Source: Phocoena phocoena
Lineage: Eukaryota > Chordata > Mammalia > Artiodactyla > Phocoenidae
Direction of reading: 5' to 3'
Length of the DNA: 64,000 nt
Assembly: GCF_963924675.1 (NCBI RefSeq)
Contig: NC_089223.1
Span: 10,242,881 to 10,306,880, forward strand
A program made the translations under genes and the position numbers. Numbering within the stretch: position 1 is the first letter of the stretch; the number at the start of each line of letters is the position of its first letter. Below are positions 1 to 12,610 of this stretch, piece after piece. The notes beneath the pieces were generated by a model. That model did not search any database, was not told the origin of the DNA, and worked only from the letters and a program-made list of their open reading frames with translations.

Positions 1-1014
1 TTTTACTGTCAATATAACAGATATAAATACACCATATTTACTCATTAACAAAATCAGGCTGCAAAAATGGTCTCATATCTCTTTCTCAAGTTAACTGCAG
101 TGAGCAGAAGTTCAATAACTCTGAGTTAAACTTTGCCTTCTCTATAATTATTCAGGTCTTCCAGAGTTGATAGCCCAGATCATGATTTGCCTTGCTGATT
201 TGGTTCATTGTACAGGCTCACTTTGTCCCTCCAGGATGGTGATACCCAACTTCAGAGCTCATCTCGGACAAAAGCTTCTCAGACGTTGTTTTCTAATATT
301 GCAGCTCTTGGTACTAACCCACTTCAGTGCCTACACAGCCTTCTCTCTGGACTACGTATAAGAACATCATATCTAAGCACTTTGCCCCTCTCATGAGCTG
401 ACACATATCTAAAGGTCAAGCAGATTATTATTGTCATCTTCGTTCTTAATACAAAGAATCCATATATAGCTGTTTGGTTCTAAGTTTGTTCATACAAGAG
501 CAAACTGGACTCACAATTTAGAGACATTCTATCTTCGATAACTTTAAGATGATTCTTTTGTCATTTCTCTCACTAACGAAGAGAAAAAGATAATTACCAA
601 GTATAATTTCTAGTAGGATTTCCCACACTACATGTTGGACTTTGTTTTTCTTTCTGGAAATGCACTGATTTATGTAGATTGGCCAGGGAAGCTTGAAGAG
701 CAAAATCCCAGGAATAACCAAGGATTTCATTAGACCCAGTTTAGTACTCTATTAGACTGTACTGAGATATCAAATAATATTCACATTTATGTTATGAAAA
801 ACATGTTATTTTTGAAATGGAAAACTACTATTAGGCTATGACATGAATAGTTACATTCAAGTAAAATAGAAAATTATGAAGTTTTCTGTACCAAACCAAA
901 ACAGAGGAATAGGAAAATGCTAAAGCATTTTTCAAGAGAAATTGTGTTACAACATGCCTCTATACCTACTCTGCCGAGTTCTCACTAGCCATGTGGACAC
1001 AATGCAACACCGCA
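1..1014. other. Unassigned AT-rich sequence
   Basis: I see no gene or recognisable repeat here. The short open frames on both strands have no recognisable domains and look like chance frames. Confidence 0.5.
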
Positions 1015-1165
1015 AAGTCTGCATAGTTTCATCTGCAAATCTGAGAGAATAATAATATCTAACCTCTCAGGTAGAACACAGAATTAAATAAGATAAGGAA
1101 TGTGATGTATTTAACTTAATGCCTACCTCACTATAAATACTAAAGGTTATTACTGTTATTATTCT
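1015..1165 (+). repeat. MIR SINE, 3' half
   Basis: The order of motifs matches the second half of a MIR: a 'tttcatctgcaaatctgaga' segment, then 'aataataatatctaacctc', then a region ending in TTATTACTGTTATTATT. Copy is old and diverged; boundaries approximate. Confidence 0.55.
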
Positions 1166-1534
1166 TCCCTAATACATATATTTAGAAATGAAAATAAAGA
1201 GATCCTTACGTGGTAATTATTAAACTTTTTACTTGAATTAGATGCTTTCTGGAGGCTTCCTGGTACATTAAAAAAAAAATCTAGAATTCATTTTCTTACT
1301 CTTGATCAGCTGCTATCTACCTTGATTCCTTTTCATTGCTCTGCTTCTTTCTTATTTTCCCCAAAGTGAATATACAGGCTTGCATGGAGAGATCAGAATT
1401 GAATGAACTACAACAGCTTCCTGATACTTTGCCCAGGTTTAAGCCAAAACCTAGAATTAGAGAGGAAGAAATCCTAACTAAATGTAAAAATGTTCAGCTG
1501 TATTTTACACAATTTAACTTATTTCATCTTCTCA

Positions 1535-1700
1535 GCATCCCTACAACAGTGGTAGGGAAGTTTTATTATCCCCTTTTACAATTCAGAATTAGTTCCTGAT
1601 GAGGTTAAATGATTTCCCTAAGATTTCATGTTTGGGAAGTAGCCACATAGTAACTTGATTATAAAACTCAGTGCTGTTTTCTTTCTACTGCATTCTCTCT
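1535..1700 (-). repeat. MIR SINE, reverse orientation
   Basis: Read on the minus strand, the segment resembles the MIR core. On the plus strand one sees 'ttattatcccc', an 'acaattcag' segment where the usual 'acagatgag' sits, 'gaggttaaatgatttccc', and an end like the reverse complement of the MIR 5' end ('ctactgcattct'). Confidence 0.5.
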
Positions 1701-2008
1701 CTATTATCTTTCAAAACACAACTTAATCTTTTAAAAATACATTTTACTTATCTTTTCTTTCACTCTTCCATCTTTTAACTTGGCAAAGCCATGCTTAAAC
1801 TATGCCATTGTTGTGAGCAAATAGGAATTGCTGATAGAAGAATGAAGTATTAGGAGATATAGAGGACAATTAATTTTTCTGTGTAACAGTTGGTTATTCA
1901 TCTTTTGTAATGAGAGTATCCCAACAATTGGAAGAAGTTTGCCAAGAAAAGTAACAAGACAGTATTTAAATAGTTCCTTCCTGTTTCATAAGTTCCAAGA
2001 ATATCTAC

Positions 2009-2520
2009 ATGTTGGTAATTCACCAGAAGGACTCACAGAACTCAGGCACAGTTGTACTCATGGCTAAGGTTAATATTACAGTGAAAGGATTCACAACAGG
2101 ATTAAGGGAAAAGATTGGACAGAGTCTGGAGGAATCCATCCAAAGAATTTGGAAAGTCTTTCCTCTCGGGGTGCCACAGGGAATGTTAAATACAGGAACG
2201 CACCTGCAGTTTCTGCCCAGGAAAGCCTGCTAGAAACTCAATCCATGGGCTTCAGTGGGAGCTGATCATACAGGCACTCTCTGCCCCTGTGATCAGTCAC
2301 AATGATAGAAATTCCAGATTCCCAGAAGGAAGGCAGAGTTCACCGTAGGTCAGGCTGATACAGTGAATTCAGTACCTCAGTCAATCAAAAGAGCCTTAAC
2401 AGTGTAGGGAAGATCAAAAGCCAAGCTCCCTGAAATCAGCCCAGGACCAGTTCTGCAAGTAGGTTCTTCTAAAGAGTGATATTGGACTGCTGTGTTAACT
2501 CTGTCCTCTACACTTTATAG
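2009..2520. mobile_element. Probable solo LTR of an endogenous retrovirus-like element
   Basis: A stretch more GC-rich than its surroundings, with phrasing typical of ERV long terminal repeats: 'ctcatggctaaggtt', 'attacagtgaaaggattcac', 'aaattccagattcccagaag' and 'ctgctgtgttaactctgtcc'. I recognise the style but cannot name the family with certainty. No gag, pol or env sequence flanks it, so if real it is a solo LTR. The 74-residue frame inside it (2009-2233) is a chance frame. Confidence 0.4.
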
Positions 2521-3442
2521 TGCCAATATGTGGGGGGACAGTAGAATACCGCAGGATTTTGAATCAAAATATATAATTATAATATGAGAAAGAACACCAA
2601 ATAATGGCAGTAGTCTTCTGTTATCAGTAGAAGAATCCTAATAGTGTAAGTCCATGTTTCCAATATTTTCTGCAGAATTTCATCCACTTTGTAAAGACAG
2701 CGCAAATCAGGATGGTTAACTATAACTCAGGAACACACATTTTTTATGGTCTGTTTGCCTGTTCTGTACAGCACACCCTAAACAAAATAAAAACAAAGTA
2801 CAGTGCTTTTGTAAACCTAAGTCCTTAGTGGTAGAGAGAGATGAACATGGATATTTTAACATATAGAGTAAACCATGGTAAATGATTTAATGTATTCAAA
2901 AGATTAAGAAAGTGTAAGAAAAGGAAATATGAATGTTCTTTAAAAAGATTTAAGAAAGCCCCAGGAGGTAGTAACATTTAAGCTCTATCATCCTGAAAGA
3001 TGTCTATGGAAAAGAGAGTACAATGACATTTTTGCTAGAGGGAGCAAACACAGAGCACCCTGAATGTGCAAGATACTAGGAGCATTCATACAAGATATGA
3101 GTACTTTGATGTACACTGTAGTGGGACACAATAATATACATTATTATACAGTTAACATAATAAAAGTTATAATCATACATTATAATACATTATTATTAAT
3201 TAATGTTAATCATACATTAACATTAATTATCTTAATATTAATTATAAAGAGGTCAGACAAGTGAACAGAGCCAAGGTTGCAAGGTTTTGAATTCCATATC
3301 AAAGGGATTGGTTTCCTCAATTTCTATCAGAAAAGTAGAGCTATTGGCTATTAAAAAGCAAATTATTTTCCACAATATCAGGAAATAATGTGATAGCATT
3401 TGCATTCATCTTCATCACTTAGGAAATTACAAAGTTTTTAAC
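2521..3442. other. Unassigned sequence with an AT-rich block
   Basis: No gene seen. Positions about 3125-3250 are a low-complexity block of repeated TTATTA, TTAATTAA and CATTAAT words, which gives a meaningless 66-residue open frame. Confidence 0.5.
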
Positions 3443-3454
3443 AGCTGTGTGCCA
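3443..3454. repeat. Left TSD of the full-length L1
   Basis: AGCTGTGTGCCA here is repeated exactly at 9430-9441, immediately after the L1 A-tail. A 12-bp direct repeat flanking the element is the mark of target-primed reverse transcription. Confidence 0.9.
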
Positions 3455-3534
3455 GGGAAAGAACCTTCAAGATGGTGGAGGACTAAGACATGGAGATCAC
3501 CTTCCTCCCCACAAATACATCAAAAATACATCTA

Positions 3535-3742
3535 GGGCTTCCCTGATGGTGCAGTGGTTGAGAGTCCACCTGCCGATGCAGGGGACATGGGTTCGTGCCC
3601 CAGTCCGGGAGGATCCCACATGCCGTGGAGCGGCTGGGCCCGTGAGCCATGGCTGCTGAGCCTGCACGTCCAGAGCCTGTGCTCCGCAATGGGAGAGGCC
3701 ACAACAGTGAGAGACCCACGTACCGCAAAAAAAAAAAAAAAA
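3535..3742 (+). mobile_element. CHR-type tRNA-derived SINE nested in the L1 5' UTR
   Basis: Begins GGGCTTCCCTGATGGTGCAG and ends in an A-run after CCGC. The tRNA-related head contains an A box (TGGTGCAGTGGTTGAGAG) and a B box (GGTTCGTGCCC), the internal RNA polymerase III promoter. It interrupts the L1 5' UTR: 'tacatcta' on the left resumes as 'atctacatgtgg' on the right, leaving a short ATCTA duplication (3530-3534 and 3743-3747). The SINE is therefore younger than the L1. Frames read through it on both strands are artefacts of its GC-rich head. Confidence 0.93.
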
Positions 3743-4334
3743 ATCTACATGTGGAACAACTCCTACAGAATGCCTTACTGAACGCTGGCAGAAAACCTCA
3801 GACTTCCCCAAAGGCAAGAAACTCCCCAGTACCTGGCTGTGTGGCTGCCAGGGTCTTGGTGCTCCAGCCGGGAATCAGGCCTGAGCCTCTGAGGTGGGAG
3901 AGCTGAGTTCAGGGCATTGGTCCACCAGAGACCTCCTGGCCCCTTGTATTATCAATCAACAAGAGATCATCCAGAGATCTCCGTCTCAATGGTAAGACCC
4001 AGCTCCACTCAACAACCAACAAACTTCAGTGCTGGACACCCCGTGCCAAACAACTAGCAAGACAGGAACACAGCCCCACCCATTAGCAGAGAGGCTGCCT
4101 AAAATCATAGTAAATTCACAGACAACCCAAAACACACCACCAGACACAGTCCTGCCCACCAGAAAACTAGATCCAGCCTCATCCACCAGAACACAGGCAC
4201 CAGTCCCCTCCACCAGGAAGCCTACACAAGCCACTGAACCAACTTTACCCACTGGGGGCAGACACCAAAAACAACAGGAACTACGAACCTGCAGCCTGTG
4301 AAAAGGAGACCCCAAACACAATAAAGTAAGCAAA

Positions 4335-5215
4335 ATGAGAAGACAGAGAAATACACAGCAGATGAAGGATAAAGGTAAAAACCCAAACAAATGAAGAGGA
4401 AATAGGCAATCTACCTGAAAAAGAATTCAGAGTAATGATACTAAAGATGATCCAAAATCTTGGAAATAGAATGCAGAAAATACAAGAAACGTTTAACAAG
4501 GACCTAGAAGAACTAAAGACCAAACAAACAATGATGAACAATGCAATAAATGAAATTTAAACTTCTCTAGAAGGAATCAATAGCAGAATAACTGAGGCAA
4601 AGAATGGATAAGTGACCTGGAAGATAAGAGTGGAAATAACTACCACAAAGCAGAATAAAGGAAAAAGAATGAAAAGAATTGAGGACAGTCTCTGAGACCA
4701 CTGGGACAACATTAAATGCACCAACATTTGAATTATAGGGGTCCAGAAGAAGAAGAGAAAAAGAAAGGGACTGAGAAAATATTTGAAGAGATTATAGTTG
4801 AGAACGTCCCTATACGGGAGAGGAAATGCTCAATCAAATCCAGGAAGCACAGAGAGTCCCATACAGGATAAATCTAAGGAGAAATATGCCAAGACACATA
4901 TTAATCAAGCTATCAAAAATTAAATACAAAGAAAAAATATTAAAAGCAGCAAGGGAAAAGCAACAAATAACATGCAAGGGAATCTCCATAAGGTTAACAG
5001 CTGATCTTTCAGCAGAAGCTCTGCAAGCCAGAAGGGACTGGCAGGACATACTTAAAGTGATGAAAGGGAACAACCTACAACCAAGATTACTCTACCCAGC
5101 AAGGATCTCATTCAGATTCGATAGAGAAATTAAAACCTTTACAAACAAGCAAGGGTTAAGAGAATTCAGCACCACCAAACCAGCTTTACAACAAATGCTA
5201 AAGGAACTTCTCTAG
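4335..5215 (+). pseudogene. L1 ORF1 (RNA-binding chaperone), broken
   Basis: ORF1p is the trimeric RNA-binding protein that coats L1 RNA. The ATG at 4335 is followed by a TGA after 19 codons (4392-4394), and further stops lie in the coiled-coil region, for example in 'gaaatttaaact' near 4553-4562. The C-terminal part is still open from 4826 to the TAG at 5213. It is recognisable by the AAREKQQ and RLTADLSAEALQARR motifs and ends ALQQMLKELL, which is the RNA-binding domain plus C-terminal domain. No functional protein can be made from the first ATG. Confidence 0.9.
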
Positions 5216-5273
5216 GCAGGAAACACAAATGAAGGGAAAGACCTACAATTACAAACTCAAAACAATTAAGAAA

Positions 5274-8200
5274 ATGGGAATAGGAACATACATATCGATA
5301 ATTACCTTAAATGCAAATGGATTAAATGCTCCAACCAAAAGACATAGACTGGCTGAATGGATACATAAACAAGACCCATATATATGCTGTCTACAAGAGA
5401 CCCAGTTCAGACCCAGAGACACATACAGACTGAAAGTGACAGAATGGAAAAAGATATTCCATGCAAATGGAAATCAAAAGAAAGCTGGATTAGCAATTCT
5501 TATATCAGAAAAAATAGACTTTAAAATAAAGACAATTACAAGAGACAAAGAAGCATAGTATATAATGATCAAGGGATCAATACAAGAAGAAGATATAACA
5601 ATTGTAAATATTTATGCACCCAACATAGGAGCACCTCAATACATAAGACAAGTGCTAACAACCATAAAAGGGGAAATCGACAGTAACAGATTCATAGTAG
5701 GGCACTTTAACACCCCACTTTCACCCATGGACAGATCATCCAAAATGAAAATAAATAAGGAAACCTAAGCTTTAAATGATATGTTAAACAAGATAGACTT
5801 AATTGATATTTATAAGCACATTCCATTCAAACAACAGAATACACTTTCTTTCCAAGTGCTCATGAAACATTCTCCAGGATAGATCATATCTTGGGTCACA
5901 AACCAAGCCTTGGTAAATTTAAGAAAATTGAAATCGTATCAAGTATCTTTTCCAACCACAACGCTATGAGACTAGATGTCAGTTACAGGAAAATAATGTA
6001 AAATGTACAAACACATGGAGGCTAAACAATACACTACTAAATAGCCAAGAGATCACTGAAGAAATCAAACATACTTAGAAACAAATGACAATGAAAACAC
6101 AATGACCAGAAACCTATGGGATGCAGCAAAACACTTCTAAGAGGAAAGCTTATAGCAATAAAATCCTACCTCAAGAAACAAGAAAAATCTCAGCTAAACA
6201 GCCTAAACTTGCACCTAAATCAATTAGAGAAAGAAGAACAAAAAACCCCCCGAAGTTAGCAGAAGGAAAGATATCATAAGGATCAGATCAGAAATAAATG
6301 AAAAAGAAATGAAGGAAACGATAGCAAAGATCAATAAAACTAAAAGCTGGTTCTTTGAGAATTCAACAAAATTGATAAACCATTAGCTAGACTCATCAAG
6401 AAAAAAACGGAAAAGACTCAGTAGAATTAAAAATGAAAAAGGAGAAGTAACAACTAATACTGCAGAAATACAAAGGATCATGAGAGATTACTACAAGCAG
6501 CTATATGCTAATAAAATGGGCAATCTGGAAGAAATAGACATTCTTAGAAAAGCACAACCTTCTGAGACTGAACCAGGAAGAAATAGAAAATATAAACAGA
6601 AAAATCACAAGCACTGAAATAGAAACTGTGATTTCAAATCTTCCAACAACAAAAGCCCAGGACCAGATGGCTTCACAGGCAAATTCTATCAAACATTTAG
6701 AGAAGAACTAACACCTGTCCTTCTCAAACTCTTCCAAAATATAGCGGAGAAACACTCCCAAACTCATTTTATGAGGACACTATCACCCTGATACCAAAAC
6801 CAGACAAAGATGTCACAAAAAAAGAAAACAACAGGCCAATAACACTGATGAACATAGATGCAAAAAACTTCAACAGAATATTAGCAAACAGAAGCCATCA
6901 GCACATTAAGAGGATCATACACCATGATCAAGTGGGGTTTAATCTCAGGAATGCAAGGATTCTTCAGTATACGCAAATCAATCTATGTGGTAAACCATAT
7001 TAACAAATTGAAGGGGAAAAACTATATGATCATCTCAATAGATGAAGAAAAAGCTTTCAACAAAATTCAACATTCATCTATGGTAAAAACCGTCCAGAAA
7101 GTAGGCATAGAGGGAACTTACCTCAACATAATAAAGGCCATATATGACAAACCCACAGCCAACATCATTCTCAATGGTGAAAAACTGAAACCATTTCCAC
7201 TAAGATCAGGAAAAAGACGAGGTTGCCCACTCTCACCGCTCTTATTCGACATACTTTTGGAAGTTTTAGCCACAGCAATCAGAGATGAAAAAGAAATGAA
7301 AGGAATCCAAATTGGAAAAGAAGAGGTAAAACTGTCACTGCAGATGACATGATACTATACATAGAGAATCTTAAATATGCTACCAGAAAACTTCTAGAGC
7401 TAACCAATGAATTTGGTAAAGTAGAAGGATACAAAATTAATGCACAGAAATCTCTTGCATTCCTATAAACTAATGATGAAAAATCTGGAAGAGGAATTAA
7501 GGGAACAGTCCCATTTGCCATTGCAACGAACAGAATAAAATACCTAGGAATAAACCTACCTAAGGAGACAAAATACATCTATGCAGAAAACTATAAGACA
7601 GTGATGAAAGAAGGCAAAGATGATACACACAGATGGAGACATATACCATGTTCTTGGTTTGGAAGAATAAACATTGTGAAAATGACTCTACTACCCAAAG
7701 CAATTTACAGATTCAGTGCAATCCCTATCAAACTACCAATGGCATTTTTCACAGAACTAGAACAAAAAACTTCACAGTTTGTATGGAAACACAAAAGACC
7801 CTGAATAGCCAAAACCATCTTGAGAAAGAAAACGGAGCTGGAGGAATCATGCTCCTGTACTTCAGACTATACTACAAAGCTACAGTAATCAAGACAGTAT
7901 GGTACTGGCACAAAAACAGAAATATAGATCAATGGAACGGGATAGAAAGCCCAGAGATAAACCCATGCACATATGGTCACCTTATCTTTAATAAAGGAGG
8001 CAAGAATATGCAATGAAAAGAAGACAGCCTCTTCAGTAAGTGGTGCTGGGAAAACTGGACAGCTGCATGTAAAAGAATGAAATTAGAACATTCCCTAACA
8101 CCATACACAAAAATTAACTCCAAATGGATTAAAGACCTAAATGTAGTACCAGACACTATAAAACTCTTAGAGGGAAACATAGGCAGAACACTCTATGACA

Positions 8201-9106
8201 TAAATCACAGCAAGATCCTTTTCACCCACCTCCTAGAGAAAGGGAAATAAAAACGAAAATAAACAAATGGGTCCTAATGAAACTTAAAAGCTTTTGCACA
8301 GGAAAGGAAACCATAAATAAGACGAAAAGACAACCCTCAGAATGGGAGAAAATCTTTGCAAACAAAACAGTGACAAAGGATTAATCTCCAAAATATACAA
8401 GCAGCTCATGCAGCTCAATATCCAAAAAATAAACAACCCAATCAAAAAATGGGCAGAAGACCTAAATAGCCATTTCTCCATGGAAGATATACACATTGCC
8501 AATGAACACATGAAAGGATATTCAACATCACTAACCATTAGAGAAATGCAAATCAAAACTACAATGAGATATCATCTCACACCAGTCAGAATGGCCATCA
8601 TCAAAAAATCTACAAACAATAAATGCTGGAGAGGGTGTGGAGAAAAGGGATCCCCCTCTTGCACTGTTGGTGGGAATGTAGATTGATACAGCCACCATGG
8701 AGAACAGTAATTCTATTTTTAGTTTTTTAAGGAACTTCCATACGACCCAGCAATCCCAGTACTGGACATATACCCTGAGAAAACTTTAATTCAAAAAAGA
8801 GTCATGTACCAAAATGTTCATTGCAGCTCTATTTACAATAGCCAGGACATGGAAGCAACCTAAGTGTCCATCAACAGATGATGGATAAAGAAGATGTGGC
8901 ACATATATACAATGCAATATTCCTCAGCCATAAAAAGGAATCAAACTGAGTTATTTGTAATGAGGTGGATGGACCTAGAGACTGTCATACAGAGTGAAGT
9001 AAGTCAGAAAGAGAAAAACAAATACCGTATGCTAGCACATATATATGGAATCTTAAAAAAAAAAAAAAAGAAGGTTCTGAAAAACATAGGGGCAGGTCAG
9101 GAATAA
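5274..9106 (+). pseudogene. L1 ORF2 (endonuclease / reverse transcriptase), broken
   Basis: ORF2p nicks the target DNA and reverse-transcribes the RNA. The ATG at 5274 opens the AP-like endonuclease domain (TLNANGLNAPTKRHR, then CCLQET). A TAG at 5556 and a TAA at 5766 interrupt it. The conserved GDFNTPLS motif reads GHFNTPLS, with the catalytic Asp codon replaced by CAC at 5703-5705. The reverse transcriptase is recognisable at 6924-7352 ([12 protein letters not shown], then GCPLSPLLF). The FADD catalytic box near 7335-7352 is destroyed by a small deletion and frameshift. The C-terminal region continues in other frames at 7601-7804, 8342-8686 and 8894-9106. The Cys-rich knuckle ([10 protein letters not shown]) loses its second half to a frameshift near 8660. 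Multiple independent lesions show long-standing inactivity. Confidence 0.93.
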
Positions 9107-9429
9107 TGATGCAGATGTAGAGAATGGACTTAAGGACACTGGGAGGGGGAAGTGTAAGCTGGGATGAAGTGAGAGAGTGGCATTGACATATATACACTAC
9201 CAAATGTAAAATAGATAGCTAGTGGGAAGCAGCCGCATGGCACAGGGAGATCAGCTTGGTGCTTTGTGACCACCTAGAGGAATGGGATAGGGAGCGGGGG
9301 GAGGGAGACACAAGAGGGAAGGGATATGGGGATACATGTATACATATACCTGATACACTTTGTTGTATAGCAGAAACTAACACACCATTGTAAAGTAACT
9401 ATACTCCAACAAAGATGTTTAAAAAAAAA

Positions 9430-9441
9430 AGCTGTGTGCCA
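9430..9441. repeat. Right TSD of the full-length L1
   Basis: Exact repeat of 3443-3454, directly after the A-tail. Confidence 0.9.
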
Positions 9442-10539
9442 AAAACTGTGAAGACCAAAATATATATATTTCTTATTATTAATCACGATATCACAACTTC
9501 TTTATTTTTTGATGTCCATATAAATCTGATTTTTGACTTATTATGTATGCAATGAAGAACAATTTAAAAAGTTTAGGAAGACCTGATTGTTCTATGTTTA
9601 AGCAAATTTCTTGAGGAATTATACTACATTTAATGAAGATTTCAACTTCATTGAGCTTAGATTATTATCTGATATACAAAATGTGTAGCAATTGTAAATA
9701 ATTTCTTACCCAGTTATACTGAAAGTTTTATATTCATCTTTTTAGAAATCATAGTTAAATATGGCTTCCTACCTTAATATGACTGAGTTAAAATGTTAAG
9801 TTTCAAAATATAGTGATTTATTCTAAATATTAGGTGCTAAGTTTACTTATATCTATAAAAACTAAAATATATAAAGTGTGTAATTACTGTATTAAACATT
9901 ATTCATTTACTTTAAAATTATCTTTTATTTGTTTTGTAGTATTTTATATTTTCCCATCCAGTTTTTTGTTTCTTTGTTTCCCTTCAATTGGGACAAGATG
10001 TGCTTTGAATGGTATTAGAAATAATTCAGAAATAAGATGTAAGGAGACCACATTATTGAGGACATTATTCGTGTAAACTATTTTCTAAAATATCAAAGAG
10101 CCACCAAAATGGGTCACATTCTACAAATGATAGATTTGGGTTTTGGAACAAATGTTGCATACTTCCCTCCTTAAAAGTCATGCCACTCTGAGGAAGAACT
10201 AATTATCTTAAGGCTCTGAGTCAACTGTTGCCAAATGGTCTCACAGTTAGTAACAGAAGAGAAATGAAGCACAGTGCAGTAAACCTTGGGGATTCACCTG
10301 GCCTCCTTTGCAGCCAAGATTGTTCCTATGGTGTCAGGTAACAATTAAAGAACCTGAAATTGAAGGTGACTCAGAAAAGGGCAAACTGAAAAGTATAACT
10401 TTCTCAACCAGGTCACACAGTAAAATAATAAACAGAACGTAGTGAGAGGATAAGAGGCTAGGAACATTTTAAAAAACAGAGGTCCATAGGTAATTATCTT
10501 TAGAGATATCTAGAGAGGTAGATATCTAGATACTGGCAT
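9442..10539. other. Unassigned AT-rich sequence
   Basis: No gene recognised. Part of 10195-10460 faintly resembles an old MIR in reverse ('ggtcacacagtaaaataataaa'), but I cannot define its edges. Confidence 0.4.
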
Positions 10540-10660
10540 CATATGTACTATGGTCACTAACTGTGTAATCTTGGGCAGTCATATTCCCTATCTATAGGCT
10601 GGCCTCAGTTTCCTCACAAATATTAATAAAATAAAGAAAAAGGGCTAAATGATTTCTTAA
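10540..10660 (+). repeat. MIR SINE fragment
   Basis: Shows the MIR core order: 'ctgtgtaatcttgggcagtc', then 'cctcagtttcctcac', then an AATAAAATAAAG segment. Old and diverged. Confidence 0.65.
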
Positions 10661-10769
10661 GCTTTATTTTTCCCCCAGTGGTAACATTCCATAAATCTTT
10701 ATATAAATTACATATCTATAATATAGTTTAAGGTAAGCACCAAAAGAAATATACCAAATATATTGGCCT

Positions 10770-10855
10770 CTCTTGGCCCAATGCATAGACTAGGACCTGG
10801 CACATAGTAGGCACTCAGAACAATATTTGTTGGGTGAATAAATAAGCCAGAAAAT
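10770..10855 (+). repeat. L2/MIR 3' end fragment
   Basis: Contains 'gacctggcacatagtaggca' followed by 'aatatttgttgggtgaataa', the shared 3' tail of L2 and MIR-type elements. Confidence 0.65.
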
Positions 10856-12179
10856 AAAAGTGAGTGGTCAGTGGGTTAAATGGCCATCAGCAGATGGATA
10901 GCATATGTGAGGACAAACATTGCTGCACTAAGACGTTGTTTCTCCTCTCTCTTTAAGGTAAACTGTACCCTTGGTGATGGTGGGGCAGGGTGGGTAGGAA
11001 GGGAGACCCTAAGGTGTTTCAGAGTCTCTTACAGGTTTTCACATTCCTGATTGGAAAAGCTAAACACTGGTTTGAAGTCCTTAAGACTAAAAAATACCAT
11101 TTCTGACCAGTTCTCTGTCATACAAATAACTCCAGACCTTCCCCTGGTCAGACTGCTATCTCATGAGGAACAGAGGCTAACACTTCCCTGGCTACACTTT
11201 CAAGCTGAATAAATGGGAGAACAGTATCATTAGAGTTAATATACAGTATTTAATTTCAGACTTCATCTTCCCAACTGGTACATCCTCGCTAATACTTGCC
11301 AAATGTAGCCATAGAATTTATTTAATTAACTTCTTTTTGCTATAATAAATCACTGGACTAGTTCGAATAGAAATCTGATGATTGCAATTTATATATTTAA
11401 AGCATCACCTGACTTTTGAAAGTTGTTATTTTATCAGATTGAGAGTATAAAAATATATCCCAAATAGTTGTAACATTGTCTTCCTAATGTTTATAGATTT
11501 CTAAGCGAGATCCAATTTCCAGAAATTCATGATGAAAATGCAGTTAAATTAGAATAGATACTATAGGGAAATGGAAATTGTCATTTTATTTTCAGGTAGG
11601 TCTTTGGGTTTGAGAAGACATTAAATTACACTATGGAATGTTGATCTGTCAGGTGAAAATTTAAGCGATGGTGATTTTCTGACTTGCTGTCTGAGACTAC
11701 ACATTTATTTTTCTGGTCTGTTTAGCTGTTCCTAGAAATTAATAATGACAGAAATAAGCACATTTAATAAACTAAGATTTCCAACAATGGATGTTGACAC
11801 AATCTGATTTATTTGTTTAATACTGAGTCTTCGGTAGAGTTGTTCAGACAGTATAGAGTTGTACATTATGAATACTATGTTTAAAAGTGGAAACAAAATG
11901 GATATGCTGGAAACTATGCCAATTTACAAGGTAGTAATTATTAAAAATATAAATTAATACAGCAAAGTTTAAAAAATGCACTTATGCTGGCACTGGTTAC
12001 TTGTTTAATATTTTGAAGAGCTCTTAGAACAGTTGAGGGAGATTTTTAAAGAAAAGCACTGAAACAGGCAGAGGCCACAATTATTGATAAAATTCTTGAG
12101 TTGAAACTGATTAGATAACAAAGCTCAAATATTAAAATTGAGAGGTTTAAAACAATTTTCTAAAAGAACAGAAAATTTC
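10856..12179. other. Unassigned sequence
   Basis: No gene, RNA gene or recognisable mobile element seen. Confidence 0.45.
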
Positions 12180-12295
12180 AGTGTTTTAGAGCTAAAAGAG
12201 GTATTTAGGACTAGTCCAATTTCCTAATTTTCCTGAAAAAGAAATGTGATCTCTGAGGTTTAAGTAATATCCCAAGGTCAGTGAGAAAAAAGAAC
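12180..12295 (-). repeat. Ancient mammalian interspersed repeat, family not assigned
   Basis: The pattern 'agagctaaaagaggtattta', 'ctagtccaatttccta', then 'tctgaggtttaagtaatatcccaaggtca' is typical of the ancient repeats related to the MIR core in reverse. A second copy of the first half occurs near 17755-17860. Confidence 0.4.
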
Positions 12296-12421
12296 AAGTG
12301 AATTTATTCAATTAATTTTTTTCTGAATGAATTTGAATTGCAAATATTAGTGTCTATATGTTAATACCATATTTACAAAAAAAGAGTAAATGAACATTTT
12401 ATTTATTTATTTATTTTTAAA

Positions 12422-12595
12422 CATTTTTATTTTATGTTGGAGCATAGTTGATTAACAGTGTTGTGTTAGTTTCAGGTGTACAGCAAAGTGATTCAGTTAT
12501 ACATATATATGTATCTTTTTCAAATTATTTTCCCATTTAGGTTATTGCAGAATATTGAGCAGTGTTTCCTGTGCTATAGAATAGATCCTTGTTGG
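12422..12595 (-). mobile_element. 5'-truncated L1 tail, minus strand
   Basis: Reverse complement of an L1 3' UTR: 'gttggagcatagttgatt', 'gtgttagtttcaggtgtaca', 'cctgtgctatagaatagat'. A perfect 15-bp direct repeat of TTATTTATTTTTAAA flanks it (12407-12421 and 12596-12610). The repeat is low-complexity, so the TSD is likely but not beyond chance. Confidence 0.85.
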
Positions 12596-12610
12596 TTATT
12601 TATTTTTAAA

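Larger units (their letters stand above)
3455..9429 (+). mobile_element. Full-length LINE-1 (L1), inactive, with nested SINE
   Basis: An L1 retrotransposon with all parts in order: 5' UTR (3455-4334, interrupted by a SINE), ORF1 (from 4335), a short spacer, ORF2 (from 5274), a 3' UTR with a G-rich stretch (about 9285-9305), the end motif 'tatactccaacaaagatg', and a short A-tail. It is bounded by a 12-bp target-site duplication, so both ends are the original insertion ends. Excluding the 208-bp SINE the element is about 5.8 kb, close to full length for the family. Both ORFs carry stops and frameshifts, and one endonuclease catalytic residue is changed, so it cannot move itself. The family is the cetartiodactyl L1 lineage whose 3' ends recur several times in this window. 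Confidence 0.95.

Noticed and set aside
3540..3610. tRNA gene (A and B boxes present)
   Set aside because: This is the tRNA-derived head of a SINE; it cannot fold into a complete tRNA and it recurs in six copies.
3447..4390. Several open frames in the first 900 bases of the L1
   Set aside because: They are chance frames in the L1 5' UTR and nested SINE, on both strands.
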